Assembly (NCBI RefSeq): GCF_009833965.1
Contig: NZ_CP047165.1
Span: 1,364,001 to 1,428,000, forward strand
Direction: 5' to 3'
DNA from: Pelistega ratti
GTDB taxonomy: Bacteria > Pseudomonadota > Gammaproteobacteria > Burkholderiales > Burkholderiaceae_B
DNA length: 64,000 bases
Shown: one piece after another, positions 18,859 through 30,647 of the stretch
Layout: each line of letters opens with the position of its first letter
Numbering within the stretch: position 1 is the stretch's first letter
Made by a program: the position numbers and the translations under genes
The notes under the pieces: model-generated
What the model was told of the DNA's origin: nothing
Database searches by the model: none
Seen by the model: the letters and a program-made list of their open reading frames with translations, nothing else

Positions 18859-19605
18859 TTACTCCACACTCACTTCTTTCAGCAAAATCTCACGGATCTG
18901 TTCAATGAGTTCTTGACGAGTAATCAATACCTCTTCCCCCGCTTTTGTAACTGGTGGCAAAAACCGTACAGTTACCCCTACATCTTTACTACTCAATAAT
19001 ACCCACATATTGGCTAATAAGGTTTGTTCACCAATAAACGCTACTCGACCACTACGTTGTTGTTGATAATAGAATAAGAGGGCAACAGGCTGAATAGGAA
19101 CTCGGGCATTCATTGCACCCTCTAATAAACCACTATACATATGCAGAATACTTAACCCATCACTTGTCGTCCCCTCAGGGAATAGACCAATACACGTATT
19201 TTGATCAAAATGGGCTTTCATACTAGCATTGATGGTAACAACATCTGATTTTGAGCCTCTTTGAATAAAAATAGTCCCCACAGCCCCAACTAACCAACCA
19301 ATCACTGGCCATTGACGAATTTCTGCTTTTGCAATAAATGAGGTCGCTCGTTGGCTATTAATAATAAAAATATCAATCCATGAGACATGGTTAGCCACCA
19401 ACATAACAGGTGCATCTAAAATAGGTTTTCCCTCTTGCTGAATATGCACACCTGTCATCTTCATTAAGTAGTATGACCAATACCGCACAATCGTCTCTCT
19501 GGTATTTTTCTTTAGCCAAGGAAATGATAAAGATACGATTAATAAACCAATTATTAGCCAAATAACTAAAAAGAATAATCGTACACTAAAACGCAAGTAA
19601 GCCAA
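18859..19605 (-). CDS. plsC: 1-acyl-sn-glycerol-3-phosphate acyltransferase (PlsC family)
   Basis: This enzyme acylates lysophosphatidic acid to phosphatidic acid at the inner membrane. The protein of about 248 residues has an N-terminal membrane segment (FFLVIWLIIGLLIVSL), the catalytic NHVSWID (HX4D) box and the substrate-binding FPEGTTSDG box. An ATG lies further upstream at 19644, inside pyrC'. The TTG at 19605 is preferred because AGGGAGAG lies directly in front of it and the family N-terminus is short. The pyrC' stop overlaps this ribosome-binding site, so the two are probably coupled. Either start gives the same domain. Confidence 0.87.
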   Translation of the reverse strand: MAYLRFSVRLFFLVIWLIIGLLIVSLSFPWLKKNTRETIVRYWSYYLMKMTGVHIQQEGKPILDAPVMLVANHVSWIDIFIINSQRATSFIAKAEIRQWPVIGWLVGAVGTIFIQRGSKSDVVTINASMKAHFDQNTCIGLFPEGTTSDGLSILHMYSGLLEGAMNARVPIQPVALLFYYQQQRSGRVAFIGEQTLLANMWVLLSSKDVGVTVRFLPPVTKAGEEVLITRQELIEQIREILLKEVSVE

Positions 19606-19615
19606 TATTCTCTCC

Positions 19616-20905
19616 CTACTGCCAAACCACTTGACCACCAACAATGGTCATTTTGACTTTTGCAGGAACTTCATAATTTTTAAAGGGTGTATAGGCACTT
19701 TGGCTAACTAAGTTTTTATCATTCACTTGCCAACTTTCATCTAAATCCACAATTGCCAAATCAGCAGGAGCACCAACAGTTAATTGCCCTGATACGGGTA
19801 CTTGATTTTTACCACTTAAAGATAAAATCCGATATGGATTAAGGGTAATTTTTGCCAAAGCCTCTAAGAGAGGAATACGATTCTCGATTGCCCATTTATA
19901 GACAAGACTAAATAATAACTCTACCCCTGTTGCTCCAGGAACCGCTTCGCCAAAAGGCAATAGTTTTTCTTCATCATCGAGTGGATTATGATCTGAACAA
20001 ATCGCATCAATTGTACCGTCCAATAAACCTTGTGTAATTGCATCTCGATCTCGCTGAGAACGTAAAGGAGGATAAAGGCGATAATTACTATCAAAGAAAC
20101 CAATATCACTATCAATTAAATGAAGATGATTAACAGAGACATCACACGTTACAGGCATACCTTGTGCTTTTGCATGACGTACTAAATCAATCCCTTCCGC
20201 GCTACTTAATCGGCATAAGTGTAAACGAACACGAGGGTTGCGATTAAGCTCAAATAAAGCATGTAACGCAATGGTTTCAGCTTGAACAGGAATACCTGAT
20301 AAACCTAATCGAGAAGCAAAAGCGCCACTTGCCGCAACACCAGCCCCCGCTAAATCAGCATCAGAGGGTTGAATCCATAGCGTACAATCAAATGTTCTGG
20401 CATATTGCATGGCTCGGCTTAATACGGTTAAATTTAATAAGCCTTTATTTGCTTGAGAAAATCCAATACAACCTGCTTCTGTTAAGGCTGCCATCTCGGT
20501 AAGAATATCCCCTTTAAGCCCTACTGTTAAAGCCCCTAAGGGGTAAAGATGAGCTTGATTTAATTGCCTAGCCCGATTTTTAAGCATTTGTACCAAACCC
20601 GGCTCATCTAAACTTGGGTCAGTATCGGGTGGTAAGACTAAACTTGTTACCCCTCCCGCTATTGCTGCCTTCATTTCAGATGCCAAAGTAGCACGGTGTT
20701 CATTTCCTGGTTCTTTAAGACGCACCGATAAATCCACTAATCCAGGGATAACAACTTTATGAGAAGCATCAATCGTTTGATCAGGCACAAAACCATCTAT
20801 TGTATTAATCCCTACAATCTTACCCTCTGCAATATCAATCGTTGCTAACTCATCTTGCTGTGTACTAGGATTTAATAATCGTCCATTTATAATTCTTAAT
20901 TTCAT
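19616..20905 (-). CDS. Dihydroorotase-like protein lacking metal ligands (PyrC'/PyrX type)
   Basis: The 429-residue amidohydrolase-fold protein has the layout of a class I dihydroorotase. The metal-binding HxH of the first strand is absent: the motif [13 protein letters not shown] (55-67) has Ser60 and Arg62 where active enzymes have histidines. SDHNPLDDE keeps the late aspartate region. This matches the inactive PyrC' proteins of pseudomonads and betaproteobacteria, which form a structural complex with aspartate transcarbamoylase, so a separate active dihydroorotase is expected elsewhere. It overlaps pyrB by four bases, consistent with a complex partner. Confidence 0.88.
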   Translation of the reverse strand: MKLRIINGRLLNPSTQQDELATIDIAEGKIVGINTIDGFVPDQTIDASHKVVIPGLVDLSVRLKEPGNEHRATLASEMKAAIAGGVTSLVLPPDTDPSLDEPGLVQMLKNRARQLNQAHLYPLGALTVGLKGDILTEMAALTEAGCIGFSQANKGLLNLTVLSRAMQYARTFDCTLWIQPSDADLAGAGVAASGAFASRLGLSGIPVQAETIALHALFELNRNPRVRLHLCRLSSAEGIDLVRHAKAQGMPVTCDVSVNHLHLIDSDIGFFDSNYRLYPPLRSQRDRDAITQGLLDGTIDAICSDHNPLDDEEKLLPFGEAVPGATGVELLFSLVYKWAIENRIPLLEALAKITLNPYRILSLSGKNQVPVSGQLTVGAPADLAIVDLDESWQVNDKNLVSQSAYTPFKNYEVPAKVKMTIVGGQVVWQ

Positions 20906-21873
20906 ACGCTTGCTCCTGCCACAATACTCATCACTGCCATACGCACTGCAATACCAAAGGTTACTTGATCTAAGATAACCGCTTGAGAACCATCAGCTAC
21001 AGCTGAATCAATCTCTACGCCCCTATTCATAGGTCCAGGGTGCATCACAATTGCATCCGATTTTGCTAAGGCTAATTTTTCCTCTGTCAAACCATACTCT
21101 TTAAAATATTCTTGAGGTGACGGTAATAAAGCCCCTTTCATACGCTCATTCTGTAATCGCAACATAATAATGACATCAACATCTTTTAAACCTTCTTTCA
21201 TATCGGTAAAGACACGGACACCCATTTGCTCTAAACCACTCGGTAATAATGTCCACGGTGCTATAGCACGAATTTCAGGTACACCTAGTGTTGTTAAAGC
21301 ATGAATATCAGAACGTGCCACTCGAGAATGAAGAATATCACCCACAATGGCTACCGTTAGATTAGAAAAATCTTTTTTAAAGTGGCGAATCGTGTACATA
21401 TCCAATAAGGCTTGTGTCGGATGAGCATGACGACCATCACCTGCATTAACCACATGAATATGCGGATTAACGTGCTGAGCAATTAAATAAGGGGCTCCAC
21501 TCATTTCATGACGAACCACAAATATATCTGCTTGCATCGCCGTTAAATTGCTAATAGTATCTAATAAGGTCTCCCCTTTTGAGGTTGAGGAAGAACTAAT
21601 ATTTAAATTAAATACATCAGCTGATAAACGTTTTGCGGCAATTTCAAAGGTTGTACGCGTACGTGTAGAATTTTCAAAAAATAAATTAAATACGCTCTTT
21701 CCTCGTAATAAAGGTACTTTTTTAACCTCTCTATCGGCAAGAGGGACAAAGCTTTGTGCTGTATCCAGAATATGCGTAATAATATTTTTGGGAAGCCCCT
21801 CTGTTGTCAATAAATGCGTGAGCTCTCCATGTCGGTTAAGTTGAGGATTAAACACCGCTTTTTTCCTTTTCAA
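20902..21873 (-). CDS. pyrB: Aspartate carbamoyltransferase catalytic subunit
   Basis: PyrB condenses carbamoyl phosphate and aspartate in pyrimidine synthesis. The 323-residue protein has the carbamoyl-phosphate loop [13 protein letters not shown], the [13 protein letters not shown] region (lysine-containing substrate loop), [11 protein letters not shown], and the aspartate-binding [12 protein letters not shown] near the C-terminus. It overlaps pyrR at its start (26 bases) and pyrC' at its end (4 bases), giving a tight pyrR-pyrB-pyrC' operon. No PyrI regulatory subunit is nearby, as expected for the PyrB-PyrC' complex type. Confidence 0.95.
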   Translation of the reverse strand: MKRKKAVFNPQLNRHGELTHLLTTEGLPKNIITHILDTAQSFVPLADREVKKVPLLRGKSVFNLFFENSTRTRTTFEIAAKRLSADVFNLNISSSSTSKGETLLDTISNLTAMQADIFVVRHEMSGAPYLIAQHVNPHIHVVNAGDGRHAHPTQALLDMYTIRHFKKDFSNLTVAIVGDILHSRVARSDIHALTTLGVPEIRAIAPWTLLPSGLEQMGVRVFTDMKEGLKDVDVIIMLRLQNERMKGALLPSPQEYFKEYGLTEEKLALAKSDAIVMHPGPMNRGVEIDSAVADGSQAVILDQVTFGIAVRMAVMSIVAGASV

Positions 21874-22366
21874 TTGCTATATCAAATAAATGCTGTTCAT
21901 TATATGAAAGAACGAAATTTGTACCTTGTGCTAATGGAATATAGCCACCAACAACATTTGCCTCAATCGGTAACTGACGACCACCTCGATCAATTAAGAC
22001 TGCCAGTGCAATAGAAGCTGGACGACCATAATCAAATAACTCATTCATCGTGGCACGAATCGTACGACCCGTATAAAGAATATCATCCACCACAATAATG
22101 TGCTTATCATTTACATCAAAGAGAATTTGTGTGGGTTGTTTCTGTGTATGAAGCCCTATTTTATGAAAATCATCACGATAAAAACTCGTATTGAGATACC
22201 CTACCTCATTTGTAAGATTTAAATCTTTTTGAAGGCGCTGCACAATCCATGCACCACCAGAATAAATACCAACTAGATGTACTTGATGAAGAGGTTTTGT
22301 TTTTATGAGTTCTTCTATCCCTTTTTTGAGTTGCATATATAACTGTTCCGCTGTAGGTAATTGCAT
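21848..22366 (-). CDS. pyrR: Bifunctional pyr operon regulator/uracil phosphoribosyltransferase
   Basis: The 172-residue type I phosphoribosyltransferase carries the PRPP-binding motif [14 protein letters not shown] and the preceding [12 protein letters not shown] loop. PyrR binds pyr mRNA in Gram-positives; in proteobacteria the role is less certain and may be mainly salvage or regulation. A TTG start 15 bases upstream is possible, but the ATG used here has AAGGAA at the right distance. Only 79 bases separate it from ruvX and no antiterminator-like leader is seen there. Confidence 0.9.
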   Translation of the reverse strand: MQLPTAEQLYMQLKKGIEELIKTKPLHQVHLVGIYSGGAWIVQRLQKDLNLTNEVGYLNTSFYRDDFHKIGLHTQKQPTQILFDVNDKHIIVVDDILYTGRTIRATMNELFDYGRPASIALAVLIDRGGRQLPIEANVVGGYIPLAQGTNFVLSYNEQHLFDIAIEKEKSGV

Positions 22367-22445
22367 ATGATTTCCTTTCAAATAGTTAGTTTATTTTACA
22401 TCAGATTGCTTATCTACATATTGATTACAGCAACAGATAGATAAG

Positions 22446-22850
22446 CTAAACAACCTCATTTGGATAATGATCAAAATACCTTTCTAAGATAATGGCTGCC
22501 GCCATATCATCTTCATCACCATGCCGACCTAAACGCTCTTGTGCCTGCATACTACTTCCTCTTTCATCAACCAGAACAACAGGCAAATGAAAGCGACCAT
22601 GTAACTGATTGGCAAATCGTCTTGCATGACCTGATGCAAACTGCTCACCCCCTTCTTCCGTTAAGGGTAATCCTACCACTAATATATCTGGTTTCCATTC
22701 TTCTAATAAGGTTTGGATTCGCTCAAAACGTTCTTGCCTCGTTTGCGAACGGATAATTACCAAGGGGCTTGCCTCTCTTAATAAGGTATTACCTATCGCT
22801 ACCCCTATTTTTTTTAAACCAAAATCAAATGCTAATACTGTTTTATGCAT
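22446..22850 (-). CDS. ruvX: Putative Holliday junction resolvase / pre-16S rRNA nuclease RuvX (YqgF)
   Basis: The 134-residue RNase H-fold protein has the metal-binding motifs FDFGLKKIGVAIGN (first aspartate), VGLPLTEEG, and the C-terminal DERGSSMQA. YqgF homologues trim the 5' end of 16S rRNA; a Holliday junction activity is also claimed. The open frame reaches further upstream, but the family begins at this ATG, which overlaps the algH stop by eight bases. It sits in the conserved algH-ruvX-pyrR-pyrB order. Confidence 0.92.
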   Translation of the reverse strand: MHKTVLAFDFGLKKIGVAIGNTLLREASPLVIIRSQTRQERFERIQTLLEEWKPDILVVGLPLTEEGGEQFASGHARRFANQLHGRFHLPVVLVDERGSSMQAQERLGRHGDEDDMAAAIILERYFDHYPNEVV

Positions 22851-23424
22851 GACCCGCTTCACCTGATAACAAACTCGGATCAAATCCTAATAATTTGATG
22901 GCTCGGTAATAACGCTCAGAAACGGGGCATTTAAAGATAATATCGGTTGAGGCTTTTACCGTTAGCCAAACATTATCTGCTATCTCCTCTTCTAATTGAC
23001 CAGCATCCCACCCTGCATAGCCTAGCGTTAGCATAAAATGTACAGGACCTTCTCCTTTAGCAATATCAATCAAAATATCCTTAGAAGATGTCATACGCAA
23101 ATCACTCTTATCAATGGTTGAGCGATATGTTTTATCTAAAGTATGTATAACAAACCCTTTATCATCATTAACCGGCCCCCCAAAATACACTAAATGGGGA
23201 GCTGTTTTTTCTTTGGCTTCTTCTTCACTTACACCATATTCTGTTATATCACCCACCAAATCATGAAAAGGAATGGTAGAGGGTTGATTAATAATAAACC
23301 CAACCGCACCATCCTCATTATGGCTAAATACATAAATAACGCTACCATCAAAAAGATCTAACTCCTTAGAAGGCATCGCTATTAAAAAATGCCCCTCTAA
23401 ATTTAGGGATTCATTATCACTCAT
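22843..23424 (-). CDS. UPF0301/AlgH family protein
   Basis: The 193-residue protein has the AlgH/YqgE fold: GHFLIAMPS at the N-terminus, AVGFIINQP, YFGGPVNDDKGFVIH, the glycine-rich LTLGYAGWDAGQLEEEIADN and a C-terminal RYYRAIKLLGFDPSLLSG. Its molecular function is not established, although AlgH affects alginate production in Pseudomonas. It overlaps ruvX by eight bases and is the first gene of a compact minus-strand run; rubredoxin lies 61 bases upstream in the same direction. Confidence 0.92.
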   Translation of the reverse strand: MSDNESLNLEGHFLIAMPSKELDLFDGSVIYVFSHNEDGAVGFIINQPSTIPFHDLVGDITEYGVSEEEAKEKTAPHLVYFGGPVNDDKGFVIHTLDKTYRSTIDKSDLRMTSSKDILIDIAKGEGPVHFMLTLGYAGWDAGQLEEEIADNVWLTVKASTDIIFKCPVSERYYRAIKLLGFDPSLLSGEAGHA

Positions 23425-23485
23425 ATCTTTCCATTGTGTTTGCTTAGCCTTTGATTACGCTAACGCTTTTAAGATAATACCTATT

Positions 23486-23650
23486 TTAAATGGCGACTAT
23501 TTGGAAATCTGCCTTACTTGCTCCACATTCTGGACAGGACCAATCATCAGGGACATCTTCCCATTTCGTACCAGGTGGGATACCCTCTTCTGGATCACCA
23601 ACTGCCTCATCATAGACCCAACTACAAATTAAACATTGCCATTTCTGCAT
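23486..23650 (-). CDS. Rubredoxin
   Basis: This 54-residue protein was found by translating the minus strand. It has the rubredoxin iron site: C6-x2-C9 in [19 protein letters not shown] and C39-x2-C42 in [13 protein letters not shown]. The aromatic core residues (Trp4, Tyr13, Trp30, Trp38) are also present. It serves as a small one-electron carrier in the cytoplasm; the partner is unknown. AAAGGA lies upstream of the ATG. The position before algH and divergent from thiE is usual in Burkholderiales. Confidence 0.95.
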   Translation of the reverse strand: MQKWQCLICSWVYDEAVGDPEEGIPPGTKWEDVPDDWSCPECGASKADFQIVAI

Positions 23651-23761
23651 AAAAGTATCCTTTGTTATACAATAAATAGTTCGTACTGTATTAATAAACT
23701 GTACGCTATTTTACAGCAAACACACCATACTTTTTCTAAGATATCCTAGGTTTTACCGAGT

Positions 23762-24415
23762 ATGCATACACTATTTCCCTCTGGACTCTATGGCATTACC
23801 CCCGAATGGACAGACTTTCCTCGATTATTAAAAGCCATTGAACAAGTCTGTTTAGCAGGTATCCCTACCTTACAATGGCGGCGTAAAGGCATACCCTTTG
23901 AACAAGCCTGCGAACAAGCTGCCCAAGTACTTACTCTCTGCCAAAATAGTGGAACATTGTTAGTGATTAATGATGATTGGAAACTCGCCTTACATATTGG
24001 TGCTCCTGCTGTTCATATCGGAAAAGATGATGGCAATATATTGCATATCAAAAAAACACTAACACAAACACAAAAATCGCTACTTATCGGTGTCAGTTGT
24101 TATAATCAACTATCACTTGCACAGCAAGCTATCCAGCAAGGAGCAGATTACGTTGCCTTTGGAGCTGTTTTTCCATCTAGCGTCAAACCCAACGCTGTCA
24201 AAGCACCATTAGACTTATTTTCCCAGATAAAAACAGTTGTGAGTAACCCACCACCAGTCATTGGCATTGGTGGCATTACATTACAGAACGCCCATCAGGT
24301 AATTCAGGCTGGTGCAGATAGTATTGCTGTTATTTCTGGTCTATTTGAGCAAGATGATATACGTCAAACTTGCCAAGATTTTATCCAACTTTTTAAACAG
24401 AATAATCATGACTAA
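23762..24415 (+). CDS. thiE: Thiamine-phosphate synthase
   Basis: ThiE joins the thiazole and pyrimidine phosphates to make thiamine phosphate. The 217-residue TIM barrel shows LQWRRKG, the pyrophosphate-binding [36 protein letters not shown] and the phosphate loop [11 protein letters not shown]. It diverges from rubredoxin and overlaps hemL by eight bases. No thiamine riboswitch is visible in the 111 bases before it, and no other thi genes are in the window. Confidence 0.94.
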   Translation: MHTLFPSGLYGITPEWTDFPRLLKAIEQVCLAGIPTLQWRRKGIPFEQACEQAAQVLTLCQNSGTLLVINDDWKLALHIGAPAVHIGKDDGNILHIKKTLTQTQKSLLIGVSCYNQLSLAQQAIQQGADYVAFGAVFPSSVKPNAVKAPLDLFSQIKTVVSNPPPVIGIGGITLQNAHQVIQAGADSIAVISGLFEQDDIRQTCQDFIQLFKQNNHD

Positions 24416-25691
24416 TCAAGAAATTTTTCAACGTGCGCAACAAACTATTCCTGGGGGAGTTAACTCTCCCGTTCGTGCTTTTAAATCCGTCGGTGGAACA
24501 CCCCGTTTTATCGCCAGAGCCGAAGGCGCTCATATTTGGGATATTGAGGGCAAACAATATATTGACTATCTAGGATCTTGGGGACCTGCTATTGTAGGAC
24601 ACGCTCACCCAGAAGTCGTAAAAGCTGTTCAAGATGCTACACTCAATGGACTATCTTTTGGTGCACCTACCGAGGGAGAAGTTGTTTTAGCCGAAAAAAT
24701 TGCCGAGTTACTTCCCTCTATTGAACAAGTACGCCTTGTGAGCTCAGGGACAGAAGCAACCATGAGTGCTATTCGTTTAGCACGTGGTTTTACTGGTCGA
24801 AAAAAAATTATCAAATTTGAAGGCTGCTATCATGGTCATTCAGACAGCTTGCTTGTTAAGGCTGGTTCTGGGCTATTGACTTTTGGTAACCCCTCTTCTG
24901 CAGGTGTTCCTGCCGAATTCGTTAGTCATACTATCGTACTAGACTATAACGATATAGATAAGGTGAAAAAAACCTTTGAAGAAGTCGGTCATGATATTGC
25001 CTGCATTATCGTAGAGCCAATTGCAGGGAATATGAATCTTGTAAAACCTGTTGTTGGCTTTCTCGAAGGACTACGAGAGTTATGTACTGCTTACGGTGCT
25101 TTATTGATTTTTGATGAAGTGATGACAGGTTTTCGTGCTGGTCCTAAAGGGGTGCAAGGGCTTACAGGTATTAAACCTGATTTAACCACCCTAGCCAAAG
25201 TAATTGGTGGGGGTATGCCTGTCGGTGCATTTGGTGGACGTAAAGAAATTATGCAACATATTGCCCCTATGGGTGCTGTTTATCAAGCAGGAACATTATC
25301 TGGCAATCCCATTTCTGTTGCAGCAGGGCTAAAAACACTCGAGATTCTCTCTCGCCCCGGATTTTATGAAAAATTAACATCAGCTACTGAAGCCCTTATC
25401 ACTGGACTTAAAGAAAAAGCCGCTAAACACCATATTGCTTTTAGTGCAGACTCTGTTGGGGGAATGTTTGGTATTTATTTCCGCTCTAGTATTCCTACTC
25501 GTTTTGCTGAAGTACATGAGAGCAATATTACTGCCTTTAATACCTTTTTCCATGCTATGTTAGATGAGGGGGTTCATCTCGCACCATCTGCTTTTGAAGC
25601 TGGATTTGTCTCTGCCTGCCATGATAATGAGGTATTAAATAAAACCTTTGAGGCTGCCGATAAAGCTTTTGCTAAAGTAGCAGCACTTTAA
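24408..25691 (+). CDS. hemL: Glutamate-1-semialdehyde 2,1-aminomutase
   Basis: HemL converts glutamate-1-semialdehyde to 5-aminolevulinate, the second step of the C5 haem pathway; HemA, the first step, is also in the window. The 427-residue PLP enzyme shows [14 protein letters not shown] at its start, [43 protein letters not shown] and the PLP-lysine region [18 protein letters not shown]. The frame is open further upstream through thiE, but the family start is this ATG, eight bases inside the thiE end. Confidence 0.97.
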   Translation: MTNQEIFQRAQQTIPGGVNSPVRAFKSVGGTPRFIARAEGAHIWDIEGKQYIDYLGSWGPAIVGHAHPEVVKAVQDATLNGLSFGAPTEGEVVLAEKIAELLPSIEQVRLVSSGTEATMSAIRLARGFTGRKKIIKFEGCYHGHSDSLLVKAGSGLLTFGNPSSAGVPAEFVSHTIVLDYNDIDKVKKTFEEVGHDIACIIVEPIAGNMNLVKPVVGFLEGLRELCTAYGALLIFDEVMTGFRAGPKGVQGLTGIKPDLTTLAKVIGGGMPVGAFGGRKEIMQHIAPMGAVYQAGTLSGNPISVAAGLKTLEILSRPGFYEKLTSATEALITGLKEKAAKHHIAFSADSVGGMFGIYFRSSIPTRFAEVHESNITAFNTFFHAMLDEGVHLAPSAFEAGFVSACHDNEVLNKTFEAADKAFAKVAAL

Positions 25692-25703
25692 CATTCAAAT
25701 ACG

Positions 25704-25735
25704 ATAAAGCACCAAAAATAACATTGGTGCTTTAT
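25704..25735 (+). terminator. Terminator after hemL
   Basis: ATAAAGCACCAA and TTGGTGCTTTAT form a 12-bp stem with an 8-base loop followed by TTATTA. A second perfect hairpin, TACCCAAT/ATTGGGTA at 25745-25766, lies between it and argJ. Confidence 0.8.
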
Positions 25736-25798
25736 TATTATTTATACCCAATTTATCTATTGGGTAATATATAACAAGTATTATTTTAGGAGGATAGT

Positions 25799-27022
25799 AT
25801 GCCAATCAATTTCCATATTCCAAAGCACCATGAAATTTACCCTGTTAAGGGAGTAAAAATCGGTATTACTTCTGCTGGTATTAAAACAGAGGGGAAAAAA
25901 GATATTACCGTTTTTTATTTTAGCGAACATACCACTGTTGCAGGGGTATTTACAACTAACCGTTTTTGCGCAGCACCCGTACAAATTTGCAAACAACGAT
26001 TAGCCTCCCATGCTGCTATTAGAGCCTTATTAATTAATACAGGTAATGCCAATGCAGGCACGGGGGAGCAAGGAATACAAGACGCATTAGCAACCTCTGC
26101 TGTCTTAGCCAATACATTACATTTAAATGAAAACCAGGTCTTACCCTTTTCAACTGGGGTTATTTTAGAACCACTACCTACGGATAAAATTAAAAAAGCA
26201 ATTCCTGATGCCGTTATGCATTTAGCCGAGAATGAATGGTTTAATGCTGCCTATAGTATTATGACAACCGATACTGTTCCTAAAATTGCATCTCGCCAGT
26301 TAATCATTGATGACAAAACAGTCACGATAACAGGTATCAGCAAAGGGGCTGGTATGATTCGCCCCAATATGGCTACCATGCTAGGGTTTATTGCAACAGA
26401 TGCACATATTGCTCAACCATTATTAGAAAAAATGACCACAGCCATTGCCAATCAATCCTTTAACCGTATTACTGTTGATGGCGATACCTCAACCAATGAT
26501 TCCTTTATTATCGCGGCAACCGGTCAAAGTGGTGTGAATGCGATAGAGGGAACAAAAACTTTTGATATTATCCAAACAGCACTTACCGATATTGCGCGTG
26601 AACTTGCTCAAAAAATTATCCGTGATGCAGAAGGGGCAACTAAATTTATCACCATTACCGTTGAACAAGCTAAGAACAGTGATGAAGCCTTAAAGGTTGC
26701 TTATGCTATCGCCCACTCACCACTGGTAAAAACCGCATTCTTTGCTTCAGATCCTAATCTAGGGCGTATTCTTGCGGCAATTGGTTATGCAGGGATAGCC
26801 GATTTAGATACACAATCCCTTTCTCTCTATTTAGGCGATGTATTAGTAGCGAGTAATGGTGGTCGCCATCCTGCCTATCAAGAAGAACAAGGACAAGCCG
26901 TAATGAAAGAGGAAGAAATTACCGTGCGTGTTGTGCTGTACCGTGGAGAGGTAACAGAAACAATTTATACTTGCGATTTTTCTTATGATTATGTGAGGAT
27001 TAATGCGGACTATCGGACGTAG
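25799..27022 (+). CDS. argJ: Bifunctional glutamate N-acetyltransferase/amino-acid acetyltransferase
   Basis: ArgJ transfers acetyl groups from N-acetylornithine to glutamate in the cyclic arginine pathway, and some members also use acetyl-CoA. The 407-residue precursor has the autocleavage motif KGAGMIRPNMATMLGF, where Thr193 becomes the nucleophile and new N-terminus of the beta chain. NTGNANAGTG and the C-terminal SNGGRHPAYQ-type region fit the family. A strong AGGAGG precedes the ATG. It is transcribed alone; no terminator was recognised in the 156 bases after it. Confidence 0.96.
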   Translation: MPINFHIPKHHEIYPVKGVKIGITSAGIKTEGKKDITVFYFSEHTTVAGVFTTNRFCAAPVQICKQRLASHAAIRALLINTGNANAGTGEQGIQDALATSAVLANTLHLNENQVLPFSTGVILEPLPTDKIKKAIPDAVMHLAENEWFNAAYSIMTTDTVPKIASRQLIIDDKTVTITGISKGAGMIRPNMATMLGFIATDAHIAQPLLEKMTTAIANQSFNRITVDGDTSTNDSFIIAATGQSGVNAIEGTKTFDIIQTALTDIARELAQKIIRDAEGATKFITITVEQAKNSDEALKVAYAIAHSPLVKTAFFASDPNLGRILAAIGYAGIADLDTQSLSLYLGDVLVASNGGRHPAYQEEQGQAVMKEEEITVRVVLYRGEVTETIYTCDFSYDYVRINADYRT

Positions 27023-27178
27023 GGGAAGAGATAATAGGGTTATATTACTTTTAAGCTAAAAGCAATAAAGGGAAAAGCACGGAAAAATAGTGTTGAGTCG
27101 CTCAAACAGTTCTTTCGCTTCGCTACAGAAAACTCGCTTTATCAATTATTTTTTCTCAAATAAATGATTAGCAAAATT

Positions 27179-28309
27179 TTACGATAAAACCACCATATTA
27201 TTCCGATGGATCATCTCTTCATTATGAATATCCCCTCCTAGCATATCAGCTAATTTGTGCGTAGGCTGTCGTAAAATACGGCGAGCATCTGAAGCATCAT
27301 AATTAATTAATCCTCTCGCATATTCTTGTCCCTTTTCATCAACACAAGCCACCAAATCACCTCGCATAAAATCCCCTATTACAGCAATCACACCAATAGG
27401 TAATAGACTCTTACCAGCAGCAACTATGGCTTCAATCGCTCCTGTATCTAATACGATCTTTCCTTTTACGCGTAAATGATCGGCTAACCACTGTTTACGT
27501 GCAGAACGTATATTCTGTTGTGCTTCTAATGCTGTTCCTATTGCTTCACCTGCTGATAAACGGCATAGCACATTAGGCTCTTGTCCCGATACAATAATCG
27601 TATGCGCACCTGTACTCGCTGCTCGTTTAGCCGCTAACACCTTGGTAATCATACCCCCTGTTCCAACCGAAGAACCACTTCCCCCTGCCATATCCTCTAA
27701 TATCGTATCTCCTGCCATTGCATGATGAATAAAGCGAGCATTTGGATTTTTTCGAGGGTCGCTATCATATAAACCAGATTGATCGGTCAAAATAATTAAA
27801 GCCTCTGCCTCGATAAGATTAGTCACCACAGCACCCAATGTATCATTATCACCTAGTCGGATTTCATCTGTGACTACCGTATCATTTTCATTCACAATAG
27901 GAACAACCCCTAACTCTAATAATGTAAATAAGGTTGATCGGGCATTGATATACCGTAGGCGGTCAGCTAATTCCTCATGTGTTAATAAAATTTGAGCCGA
28001 TAATAAACCATGTGAAGAAAATGCTTTTTCATACGCCTGCACTAAGCCCATCTGTCCAATAGAGGCAGCGGCTTGTAATTTAGCCACTTCTTTAGGACGT
28101 TGCTCCCAGCCCAAACGCGCCATTCCCTCCGCAATTGCTCCACTTGAAACCAAAACAACTTGCTTTCCTAATTGACGTAAATAAGCAATTTGATTCACCC
28201 ATGATGTTATCGCCTGATGATTAATTCCCTTTCCATAATCCGTGATAAGTGATGAACCGATTTTGATCACAATACGATGAGCAGACTGTACAAGAGAAAC
28301 ATGAGACAT
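27179..28309 (-). CDS. proB: Glutamate 5-kinase
   Basis: ProB phosphorylates glutamate in the first step of proline synthesis. The 376-residue protein has the amino-acid kinase domain ([48 protein letters not shown]) and a C-terminal PUA domain from about residue 280. It sits downstream of obgE in the conserved rplU-rpmA-obgE-proB order, after a 179-base gap in which no gene or clear terminator is seen. Confidence 0.96.
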   Translation of the reverse strand: MSHVSLVQSAHRIVIKIGSSLITDYGKGINHQAITSWVNQIAYLRQLGKQVVLVSSGAIAEGMARLGWEQRPKEVAKLQAAASIGQMGLVQAYEKAFSSHGLLSAQILLTHEELADRLRYINARSTLFTLLELGVVPIVNENDTVVTDEIRLGDNDTLGAVVTNLIEAEALIILTDQSGLYDSDPRKNPNARFIHHAMAGDTILEDMAGGSGSSVGTGGMITKVLAAKRAASTGAHTIIVSGQEPNVLCRLSAGEAIGTALEAQQNIRSARKQWLADHLRVKGKIVLDTGAIEAIVAAGKSLLPIGVIAVIGDFMRGDLVACVDEKGQEYARGLINYDASDARRILRQPTHKLADMLGGDIHNEEMIHRNNMVVLS

Positions 28310-28488
28310 AGGCAGACCCCAATGATAAAGATATGCTTTCTATCTTATCAAATCAATCTATTCTTGAGATTATTTAGGTATAAAAAGAGAAATTTTTAAT
28401 AAGTGAATAAGCAAGAGCCCCCTCAACACTAGTACCTTAATTGATACTAAATCTTTTTTACCTAAATTTAATACACTTATTTTTTTCT

Positions 28489-29607
<1,119 letters not shown>

Positions 29608-29776
29608 TTAATAATCCGAATTATTTCTTTCTTTGCTATTCTCACTACACGATAGAAACAAAAAAAGATAGGCTTTATGATGGCAAATCACTTATCTAAG
29701 ACAAGGATTGCAAGGATGATAACTATTATACAAGGGATTCTACAATACAATAAGCGCTTGCATCATACAATAAAAA

Positions 29777-29810
29777 ACGCCGTCCCAAACGAAAACGTCT
29801 TGAACGGCGT
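29777..29810 (-). terminator. Terminator of the rplU-rpmA operon
   Basis: ACGCCGT and ACGGCGT flank a 20-base loop and are followed on the minus strand by a run of T, a typical intrinsic terminator just after rpmA. Confidence 0.8.
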
Positions 29811-29832
29811 CTATAACCGATACAGGTTAGAC

Positions 29833-30093
29833 TTATTCAGCAGCAATCACTGAAACTGTTTGCTTATTAAGCGCACCGCGAACAGAGAATTTTACTTCAC
29901 CGTCCACTAAAGCATATAAGGTATGATCCTTACCGATACCTACATTTGTACCTGGGTGGAAACGAGTACCACGTTGACGTACAATAATAGAACCAGCAGG
30001 GATAGATTGACCACCGTATACTTTAACACCTAAGCGTTTTGCTTCTGAATCACGACCGTTGCGGGTTGAACCGCCACCTTTTTTCTGTGCCAT
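29833..30093 (-). CDS. rpmA: 50S ribosomal protein L27
   Basis: L27 helps position tRNA at the peptidyl-transferase centre. The 86-residue protein begins [20 protein letters not shown], which lacks the cleavable extension found in Firmicutes, and continues with [20 protein letters not shown]. It follows rplU by 17 bases with a clear ribosome-binding site (GGAG) and ends at a strong terminator. Confidence 0.98.
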   Translation of the reverse strand: MAQKKGGGSTRNGRDSEAKRLGVKVYGGQSIPAGSIIVRQRGTRFHPGTNVGIGKDHTLYALVDGEVKFSVRGALNKQTVSVIAAE

Positions 30094-30110
30094 GTTTTAA
30101 CTCCTGCAAA

Positions 30111-30422
30111 TTAAGCTGCGATAGATTCGATAACGATTTGAGTGTAATTTTGGCGATGGCCTTGGCGTTTTTGATAGTGCTTACGGCGACGCATTTTGAA
30201 AATTTTCACTTTATCGTGACGACCATGTGCAAGAACCTTTGCTTTTACCACAGCACCAGCAACTAATGGTGTGCCTACTTTTAAAGACTCACCTTCGCCT
30301 ACTGATAAAACTTGATCTAGCGAGATTTCTTGCCCGATGTCTGCTGGTATCTGTTCTACCTTAAGTTTTTGACCTTGGGCAACGCGATATTGCTTGCCGC
30401 CGGTTTTTATGACCGCGTACAT
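30111..30422 (-). CDS. rplU: 50S ribosomal protein L21
   Basis: The 103-residue L21 begins [18 protein letters not shown] and has the basic rRNA-binding signature [20 protein letters not shown]. It is first in rplU-rpmA. GAGG lies upstream of the ATG. A hairpin in the leader (30456-30474), followed by TTTTCTTT, may contribute to autoregulation. Confidence 0.98.
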   Translation of the reverse strand: MYAVIKTGGKQYRVAQGQKLKVEQIPADIGQEISLDQVLSVGEGESLKVGTPLVAGAVVKAKVLAHGRHDKVKIFKMRRRKHYQKRQGHRQNYTQIVIESIAA

Positions 30423-30455
30423 ATTGGGTTAACCTCAAAAATAAATTAAAGAAAA

Positions 30456-30474
30456 CTAGCCAAAACTTGGCTAG
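30456..30474 (-). promoter_or_regulatory. Leader hairpin before rplU, possible L21 autoregulatory element or attenuator
   Basis: CTAGCCAA and TTGGCTAG pair perfectly around a three-base loop, 34 bases before the rplU ATG. On the minus strand it is followed by TTTTCTTT, like a weak intrinsic terminator. Leader-based feedback by L21 is known in several bacteria; its presence here is inferred. Confidence 0.5.
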
Positions 30475-30647
30475 CCCTCTAATTTAACAAAAAAATCTTT
30501 TAAAGTCAATTAATTATAGTTAGAATAACAACACTCTATTATTTTATAATCTTTTTACGACTACTTTTCTCTTGATCGTTCAAAAAACATAAGGTATCGC
30601 GGTGATTACTATCATATTAAAATCAATATATCCATCAAAAAATATAT

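Noticed and set aside
22367..22445. Possible PyrR-binding antiterminator before pyrR
   Set aside because: The 79-base gap shows no anti-antiterminator hairpin or terminator of the Gram-positive pyr type.
23651..23761. Possible thiamine riboswitch before thiE
   Set aside because: No TPP-element core motifs (CUGAGA or the thi-box conserved stem) are present in the 111 bases.
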